The notes beneath the pieces were generated by a model. The model was not told the origin of the DNA, searched no databases, and saw nothing but the letters and a program-made list of their open reading frames with translations. Positions 14,267 to 18,737 of a stretch of DNA of 18,737 nucleotides are shown piece after piece. The translations under genes and the position numbers were made by a program. The DNA is taken from assembly GCA_003857395.1 (NCBI GenBank), contig RPRC01000141.1, forward strand, positions 1-18,737, in the 5' to 3' direction. Position 1 is the first letter of the stretch. Each line of letters starts with the position of its first letter. The stretch is from Geobacter sp. (GTDB taxonomy: Bacteria; Desulfobacterota; Desulfuromonadia; Geobacterales; Geobacteraceae).

Positions 14267-15995
14267 AGGGTGGTAGAGGGGAAAACACCTCCACCCGTAG
14301 ACCCCGTGCCGAAGCGGATACATAGACGAAGATCAGGTCGATCAGACCCGGAGTCGGGGGAGTGGTCCTGTAATCATGAGTAAAACGGGCAGTAAAGGTA
14401 CGAACTCTGCTGCCTGAGGGTTTATTCACCCCGGCCAGGACCGCATCGATGGTTTGCCGTGGCAGCGTCTCCCTGACCGGTCTCCATTCCACGCTGAAAA
14501 AAGATGGTATGACCCCTGCTGAGGGATATTCTCCCAGGCAAAAATCGTAGCAAAGTGCATCCTGGAAGTCACTGATCGCTTCCTTGGGCAGGGTTCCTTC
14601 ACTGAAATGCCAGATTCGTTCAAAGAGACCCTTTAGCGAGACCTGTACGGCTTTCGTCTCCTTTTTCATGAAACTCGCCATGGTGTCGAAAAAGTCTGTC
14701 AGCGGGAGATATCTTGCTACTGTTGCGAGCGAGCGGCTGAAGCGCTCGCTGTTGAAGTAAAGATCCAGAAGTCGGGATAATTCCTCGATGTGTCCTATTT
14801 CGTCGAAGGAGAGGTCAGGTGTACGCAATATCGTGTAGGGAGGAGTTGCGGAAAAGGCGTACTCTTCCCGGACAGCAATCTCGGTCATGGGGGAACCTTT
14901 GAGGACTTTTAACGGTTCGACCTGAATGTGATGGGGGTTGACGGGAAAGAGTCGTCCAAGGGAGGTGAGAAACCCCTGGTAATCTTCGCCCGGCAGTCCG
15001 GCAACCAGGTCCAGATGGACCGTCACTCCGGTTTCATCCCTGAGTCGTTTTACCATGGCCAGAAGAAGATCCGGGTCACTTTTTCTGCTCACGCGGGAAA
15101 GAGTTTCCTTGCCGGTTGCCTGAACCCCGATCTCGAACCGGAACATTCCTGCCGGCACCCTGGACAGTCTTCGCAGATTTTCCTCTGTCAGCAGGTCAGC
15201 AGCAATCTCGAAATGAAAGGTACTTGTTTTGTTGTGCGCAAGGATGAAGTCCCATATTTCATCCGCCCGCCCGGCATCGTAGTTGAACGTCCGGTCCACC
15301 AGCTTCACCACGTGGACTTCCTTTTGGATGAGGTAAAGGATGTCAGCGTGAATCCTCTCCATGGAGAAGGAGCGGACGCCCTTTTCCAGTGACGAAAGGC
15401 AGAATGCGCAGCTGAAAGGGCAGCCGCGGGATGTTTCGTAATAGACCAGTGGTTTGGTCGTGTCGACCAGATCCAGGGCGAAGGGGGAGGGGATCTCATC
15501 GAGATTTTCGATGGGATCCCTTTCCCGTGCGGCAACGATACCTGTCTCGTTTCGGTATGCTATGCCAGCGGGCATTGCGTCTGGGTTTATCGCTGTGTCC
15601 GCATTTTTTACCAGGTATGTCAGGAGTTCCTGCCAGCTTGTCTCTCCTTCCCCGCAAATAACAAAGTCAAAGGCACTATTGTCTCGGAGAAACTCTTCCG
15701 CGGAATAGGAGACCTCGGGGCCTCCTGCAACCAGGAGTGTTTCCGGTCTCACCAGTTTCAAATCTGCGGCAATCCGCGTTACCGCTTCAACGTTCCAGAT
15801 GTAGCAGGAAAATGCCACCAGATCCGCTTCCTCGCTGATGAGTTCGCGGAGAATCCCTGTACGTTGTTCGTTAACGGTGAACTCCCGAATGACGCTCTGG
15901 ATTCCCGCCATTTTGTTCGTTGCCGCTTTCAAGCAGGGCAGTGCCAGCGATGCGTGAATAAATTTTGCGTGAAGGGTTGTTAGAAGGATTTTCAT
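14226..15995 (-). CDS. B12-binding-domain radical SAM protein (DUF4080 type)
   Basis: A 589-aa protein. Residues 1-130 form a cobalamin-binding-like Rossmann domain (ADLVAFSCYIWNVEAV, TLLVAGGPEVSYSAEEF, FVICGEGETSWQELL). The radical SAM core follows with the 4Fe-4S motif CxxxCxxC at Cys192, Cys196 and Cys199 (SRGCPFSCAFC). Core elements include VVKLVDRTFNYD and FRFEIGVQATGKETLS. The C-terminal part (about 380-560) corresponds to the DUF4080 region found with such proteins. The family makes a 5'-deoxyadenosyl radical from SAM; the substrate is unknown. The start is ATG 15995, with no obvious ribosome site upstream. The low-complexity end (PPFSSSHNPRTSPTN) is encoded in the region overlapping the FAS1 gene, so the native C-terminus may have been extended by loss of an earlier stop. 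Confidence 0.88.
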   Translation of the reverse strand: MKILLTTLHAKFIHASLALPCLKAATNKMAGIQSVIREFTVNEQRTGILRELISEEADLVAFSCYIWNVEAVTRIAADLKLVRPETLLVAGGPEVSYSAEEFLRDNSAFDFVICGEGETSWQELLTYLVKNADTAINPDAMPAGIAYRNETGIVAARERDPIENLDEIPSPFALDLVDTTKPLVYYETSRGCPFSCAFCLSSLEKGVRSFSMERIHADILYLIQKEVHVVKLVDRTFNYDAGRADEIWDFILAHNKTSTFHFEIAADLLTEENLRRLSRVPAGMFRFEIGVQATGKETLSRVSRKSDPDLLLAMVKRLRDETGVTVHLDLVAGLPGEDYQGFLTSLGRLFPVNPHHIQVEPLKVLKGSPMTEIAVREEYAFSATPPYTILRTPDLSFDEIGHIEELSRLLDLYFNSERFSRSLATVARYLPLTDFFDTMASFMKKETKAVQVSLKGLFERIWHFSEGTLPKEAISDFQDALCYDFCLGEYPSAGVIPSFFSVEWRPVRETLPRQTIDAVLAGVNKPSGSRVRTFTARFTHDYRTTPPTPGLIDLIFVYVSASARGLRVEVFSPLPPFSSSHNPRTSPTN

Positions 15996-16093
15996 GGGGG
16001 CTATTGTAGCGGAGATTGCTGGTCATGGACAGCAGAAGTTGCTTTCTCCAGCAAGAGAACGTGCGATGTTGCTTCAGTCTCAGACCTGAATTC

Positions 16094-16138
16094 AACCCAC
16101 CTCAATCCCCCTTTATCAAAGGGGGATTGAGGTGAGTT
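16094..16138. repeat. 17-bp-stem hairpin repeat (CAATCCCCCTTT type)
   Basis: CACCTCAATCCCCCTTT (16098-16114) and its perfect reverse complement (16118-16134) flank a three-base ATC loop, with three more outer pairs after one mismatch. This AATCCCCC...GGGGGATT hairpin type is a common intergenic repeat in many bacteria. It lies between two divergent radical SAM genes and could act as a bidirectional terminator, although neither T-run is long. Confidence 0.7.
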
Positions 16139-16191
16139 CTTGCCGGGAACCCTTTTTTTTGTTAGGGTTGTCATTCAACGGAGGGAGAACA

Positions 16192-17517
16192 ATGCGAACG
16201 AAATCAATGCCCAAGCTTCTCTATGCGGATGCGAAGGGAAACATATACGATCACCCGGAACTCTGCATGGCGGGGATGAATGGCCCTGAAGCAGTTCTTC
16301 CGGAAGCTGTGGAACTCATACCGCTTCCGGAGGGAAGCCGGATCTTTACGATCCCCGGCACCCCACCCGTGGCGTGGGACGAAAAGCGAAAACAATTTAT
16401 GACCCTGGACTCGGTCAGGGAAGGGAAGCGCAGGGCGCCGATCCAGGCCGTCTCCGCTTTCATGGCGCCCGGCTATGTGCGGACCTTGCTTCCTGCCTGC
16501 GATTACAGCCGGAAAAAAGTGCATCTGCCCCTCTGGTCCTATACCGCTGTTGGCTGGGACGAGGAGCGGGACTGTTTCGTGGTTGCCGCCAGTCGGGTCG
16601 ATACCAATGACAACTGGAATCCCTGTAACTACGACGACCGGGAGCTTGATCCCCTGGTGCGGCGCCTTCTGGCCGAGATGCCTGATAACCGGCTTCTGGA
16701 GCAGTTGGCGCGCTGCGCCCTTGACTACCACTGCTTTGCCGCGAAAAACCTCTTCTATCGGCGCTGGGAGGCGCCCCTCCCCACCTCTCCGACCTGCAAC
16801 TCGCGCTGTCTCGGCTGTATCAGTCTCCAGCCTTCCGATTGCTGTCCCTCCAACCAGGAACGAATTAATTTTGTTCCGACAGCGGAGGAGATTGTCCAGC
16901 TGGCTCTTCCCCATCTCCAGGAAGCCCCGGAGCCGATCGTTTCCTATGGGCAAGGGTGCGAAGGTGATCCGATAATGCAGGCGGACGTGGTTGCAGAGGC
17001 AACCAGAAGGCTGAAAAAGGGAACCAGTCGCGGAACGATAAACTTTAATTCCAACGGTTCCATGCCGGATCGCATCAGGATGCTCTGTGACGCCGGCATG
17101 GACTCCATGCGTTTTTCTCTGAACTCGGCGCAGGAAAAATACTATGACAAGTATTACCGGCCGGTGGACTATACCTTTTCCAACGTCGTTGAATCGCTGA
17201 AAATCGCCAAGGAGAAGGGCCTTTTTGTTATGATCAACTACCTCGTATCACCGGGCCTGAGCGATGAAAGACGGGAGATTGATGCGCTTCTGAAGCTCAT
17301 CGGCGATACCGGTGTGGATATGATCCAAATGAGGAATCTCTCGATTGACCCGGATTTCTACAACAAAAGGATGGGGCTTTCCGGGAAAGGAATCGGTATG
17401 TACCGCATGCTCCAACAGATAAAGAAGGAATTTCCGCGCATCCAGTTCGGGTATTTCAACCGGACGAAGGAAAACTTTTATCCTCCGGATCTGGAGAAAA
17501 GCTGGCCTATCGACTGA
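16192..17517 (+). CDS. Radical SAM protein with about 200-residue N-terminal extension
   Basis: A 441-aa protein. The start at ATG 16192 has GGAGGGAG upstream; the frame is open to 16132, but that stretch contains a hairpin repeat. The first 195 residues form an uncharacterised domain with conserved-looking Trp, Cys and His positions (CMAGMNGPEAVLP, CDYSRKKVHLPLW, NPCNYDDRELDPLVRRLL). The SAM/4Fe-4S motif is CxxxCxxC at Cys202, Cys206 and Cys209, soon followed by a Cys-Cys pair (217-218, SDCCPSNQ). Later core blocks include IVSYGQGCEGDPIMQ, TINFNSNGSMPDRIRML and GMDSMRFSLNSAQEKYYDKYYRPVDY, typical of the radical SAM barrel. The family is clear and the substrate is not. It is transcribed divergently from the other radical SAM gene; no partner gene is visible. 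Confidence 0.85.
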   Translation: MRTKSMPKLLYADAKGNIYDHPELCMAGMNGPEAVLPEAVELIPLPEGSRIFTIPGTPPVAWDEKRKQFMTLDSVREGKRRAPIQAVSAFMAPGYVRTLLPACDYSRKKVHLPLWSYTAVGWDEERDCFVVAASRVDTNDNWNPCNYDDRELDPLVRRLLAEMPDNRLLEQLARCALDYHCFAAKNLFYRRWEAPLPTSPTCNSRCLGCISLQPSDCCPSNQERINFVPTAEEIVQLALPHLQEAPEPIVSYGQGCEGDPIMQADVVAEATRRLKKGTSRGTINFNSNGSMPDRIRMLCDAGMDSMRFSLNSAQEKYYDKYYRPVDYTFSNVVESLKIAKEKGLFVMINYLVSPGLSDERREIDALLKLIGDTGVDMIQMRNLSIDPDFYNKRMGLSGKGIGMYRMLQQIKKEFPRIQFGYFNRTKENFYPPDLEKSWPID

Positions 17518-17543
17518 TCAGTGAAAGATTGATTCATTCCAGT

Positions 17544-17688
17544 TAGTTTCCATCCGGAAACGGTCCTTTTTCGCCCTGACAGCGTCAATCAGCGGTCTTG
17601 TTTGTGCGACGTACAGTAGTACGTCTCCGCACAATCTCTTGATTTCCTTGTCAGGACAAAAAAATCCTCGTTTCCGAATTGGAAACCA
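17544..17688. repeat. 145-bp long palindrome with GTAC-centred apex, family copy 3
   Basis: Outer arms TAGTTTCCATCCGGAAACG and CGTTTCCGAATTGGAAACCA pair, as do CCTGACA (17575-17581) and TGTCAGG (17649-17655). The apex is ACGTAC-AGTA-GTACGT (17609-17622) with a CTC bulge, flanked by TTGTGCG and CGCACAA. It begins 26 bases after the stop of the radical SAM gene and may also serve as its transcription end. Confidence 0.75.
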
Positions 17689-17757
17689 GTTAGTTTTGCT
17701 GTTCTTGATTCGCTTGACAAAAGTCCTCCCTCCTTTGTATGTGCAAAAGGGTGGGTG

Positions 17758-17816
17758 TGTAGGGGCAGGCCCCTGTGCCTGCCCAAATCATGGGCAACCA
17801 CAGGGGCCTGTCTACA
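17758..17816. repeat. GGGGCAGGCCCCTGTGCC-type palindromic repeat
   Basis: TGTAGGGGCAGGCCCCTGTG on the left is matched in inverse by CACAGGGGCCTGTCTACA on the right, giving a 59-bp imperfect hairpin. Elements starting GTAGGGGC are a common dispersed intergenic type in bacteria. Confidence 0.6.
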
Positions 17817-17932
17817 ATATTTCGAGAATTTGCTTACGTTACAAATCCGCTGACCTCTTTTCTTCCTCGTAAAGACACCTTCCAAATTTGTACCTATTCA
17901 GCTTAGGTAGTACGGACAGCGGGAATTTGTAT

Positions 17933-17982
17933 CCCCTCCCTTGACGAACCTAGCTCCGGCGCGCAAGCGGGAGGGGTTTTTT
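17933..17982 (+). terminator. Rho-independent terminator inside a structured region
   Basis: CCCCTCCC (17933-17940) pairs perfectly with GGGAGGGG (17969-17976), followed at once by six T. The 28-base loop is large for a terminator. Around it, TACCTA/TAGGTA (17891-17909) forms a small hairpin, and ACAGCGG...CCGCTGT plus TATCC...GGATA give an alternative outer pairing that shares two C residues with the terminator stem. It insulates the sigma-28 promoter just downstream from the radical SAM side. Confidence 0.65.
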
Positions 17983-18042
17983 AGGATACCGCTGTTTCTT
18001 TTAGGAACGTGCTGAGTTACCCAGGCTATTTCAATTTTTTTC

Positions 18043-18069
18043 TAAAGTTTTTTCTCTGCATGCCGATAA
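18043..18069 (+). promoter_or_regulatory. Flagellar sigma-28 (FliA) promoter, exact consensus
   Basis: TAAAGTTT (18043-18050), exactly 11 bases, then GCCGATAA (18062-18069). Both blocks and the spacer match the published enterobacterial FliA consensus at every position, so chance is very unlikely. The start should fall near 18077, about 48 nt before the small ORF at 18125 and 183 nt before the MshEN-array gene at 18260. This puts the downstream gene or genes in the late flagellar class if the organism has FliA. Confidence 0.85.
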
Positions 18070-18124
18070 AGTCAAAATGTAACGGACTAATGTCCTTTCC
18101 ATTGATTTTAGGGAATTGGCCAAT

Positions 18125-18250
18125 ATGATTAAAACAAGAGATGGCGACTGCCGGATCACCTCGGCAGAGTCCTCTCGGGCCATGGTACTCCCTGCAATCA
18201 CGAGCAATATACAGGAAATGGCAATTGCGAAATATGGCACAAGCAACTGA
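18125..18250 (+). CDS. Small ORF, 41 aa, first in the sigma-28 transcript
   Basis: ATG 18125 to TGA 18250 encodes a polar 41-residue peptide (MIKTRDGDCRITSAESSRAM ...). A possible ribosome site, AGGGA, lies ten bases upstream, and the spacer between them is a perfect 10-bp palindrome, ATTGGCCAAT (18115-18124). It is in the same frame as the MshEN-array gene and ends nine bases before it, and its TGA overlaps that gene's GAGGA ribosome site. It could be a small protein or a leader cistron that couples translation. No known family is recognised; it is not obviously FlgM. It may be non-coding. Confidence 0.35.
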   Translation: MIKTRDGDCRITSAESSRAMVLPAITSNIQEMAIAKYGTSN

Positions 18251-18259
18251 GGACCCAAC

Positions 18260-18737
18260 ATGGCGTCACAAATAAAAGCCGGACGTTACATAGGCCAGAT
18301 ACTGGTGGATGGCGGATTCGTGTCTTCCCGAGATTTGGAACTGGCACTGGAGGAGCAGCGGGCTACCAACGAGTTGCTGGGCCAGGTGCTTACCAAAATG
18401 GGTGTCATTGATCCGATCGACCTCAAGGTGGCTCTTTCTGTTCAGGAGCAGCTCGTCCATCTGGAGGATGCCGTTAAGGCTGCGGCAGGTGTTCGCCAGA
18501 TGCTTGGCGCACTGCTTTTGCAGGCAGGGCAGATCAGTGAAGAACAGCTCGAGCGGGCTATCGCCGAACAGAAAAAGAGCGGCGGAAAGCTTGGAGAAAT
18601 CTTTGTTCGGCTCGGCTTCCTCACGGAACGACAGCTTACTGCACTGCTGGATTTTCAGAAGGGCCAAGAGGAACTGCCGTCGAAAATCAGTCCTTTAAGG
18701 TTGGGTGATATTCTGGTTTCCGCGGGCCATATTTCCC
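18260..18737 (+). CDS. MshEN-motif array protein, N-terminal 159 residues (3' end outside window)
   Basis: ATG 18260 follows GAGGA by six bases and an in-frame TGA; the frame stays open to the window end. The visible part is almost entirely copies of the 24-residue MshEN half-motif (xLGxxLxxxGxIxxxxLxxALxxQ) at 10-33, 39-62, 81-104, 110-133 and a fifth starting at 147. Copies 1-2 and 3-4 are each separated by exactly five residues, matching the paired 24+5+24 layout of the c-di-GMP-binding MshEN domain. So two full domains and the start of a third are present before any ATPase region. The first motif residue, usually Arg, is Tyr, Leu, Met, Lys and Arg in turn, so some sites may not bind. What follows, an ATPase or only more motifs, is unknown. 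The sigma-28 promoter upstream suggests co-expression with flagella. Confidence 0.85.
   Translation, partial: MASQIKAGRYIGQILVDGGFVSSRDLELALEEQRATNELLGQVLTKMGVIDPIDLKVALSVQEQLVHLEDAVKAAAGVRQMLGALLLQAGQISEEQLERAIAEQKKSGGKLGEIFVRLGFLTERQLTALLDFQKGQEELPSKISPLRLGDILVSAGHIS

Noticed and set aside
17714..17741. TTGACA followed by TGTATG as a possible sigma-70 promoter
   Set aside because: The -10 matches only three of six positions and lies just before a dispersed repeat; not convincing.

Overview
The window looks like a chromosomal segment of a Geobacter/Geotalea-type bacterium (Desulfuromonadales). This is inferred from content: MshEN-bearing pilus motor ATPases, a DUF4080 radical SAM protein, a stand-alone rubrerythrin, a FAS1 protein, a consensus flagellar sigma-28 promoter, and gaps full of long imperfect palindromes. 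No rRNA, tRNA, CRISPR array, transposase or phage gene was seen.

Layout. Positions 2-262 hold the 3' end of an ammonium channel (amtB), followed by a strong hairpin and a short histidine kinase with no recognisable sensor domain (387-1130). A dRS3-like palindromic repeat precedes a rubrerythrin (1548-2036) and an inositol-monophosphatase-family gene (2046-2840). A 650-bp gap holds two large inverted-repeat elements. A same-strand block of envelope proteins follows. These are a 731-aa TPR plus Ig-like-repeat exported protein, a LysM plus TPR exported protein (FimV-like layout), a degenerate-receiver/single-TM protein, and an unrecognised 485-aa exported protein. The block ends in a PilB/GspE-type extension ATPase (9606-11540). 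A PilT-type ATPase with an N-terminal MshEN domain converges on it from the minus strand (11577-13160). After a repeat-dense gap come a FAS1 protein (13838-14266), a convergent DUF4080 B12/radical SAM protein overlapping its 3' end (14226-15995, minus), and a second, unrelated radical SAM protein (16192-17517). The last kilobase holds two more palindromic repeats, a Rho-independent terminator and an exact sigma-28 consensus promoter. That promoter reads into a 41-codon small ORF and the start of a protein made of tandem MshEN half-motifs, which runs off the window end (18260-18737).

How it fits together. Three proteins carry the 24-residue MshEN motif, known in MshE-type ATPases as a c-di-GMP receptor: the extension ATPase, the PilT-like ATPase and the motif-array protein behind the flagellar promoter. 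The working hypothesis is a c-di-GMP-responsive type IV pilus or type II secretion-like motor module with its own envelope components. The array protein could link it to the flagellar regulon. No pilin, platform protein (PilC/GspF), secretin or prepilin peptidase is in the window, so these would have to be encoded elsewhere.

The intergenic DNA is the other notable part. There are two equal-length (145 bp) palindromes with compensatory arm changes and a third relative sharing the apex. Two composite elements have direct repeats spaced exactly 140 bp apart. There are also several single hairpin repeats.
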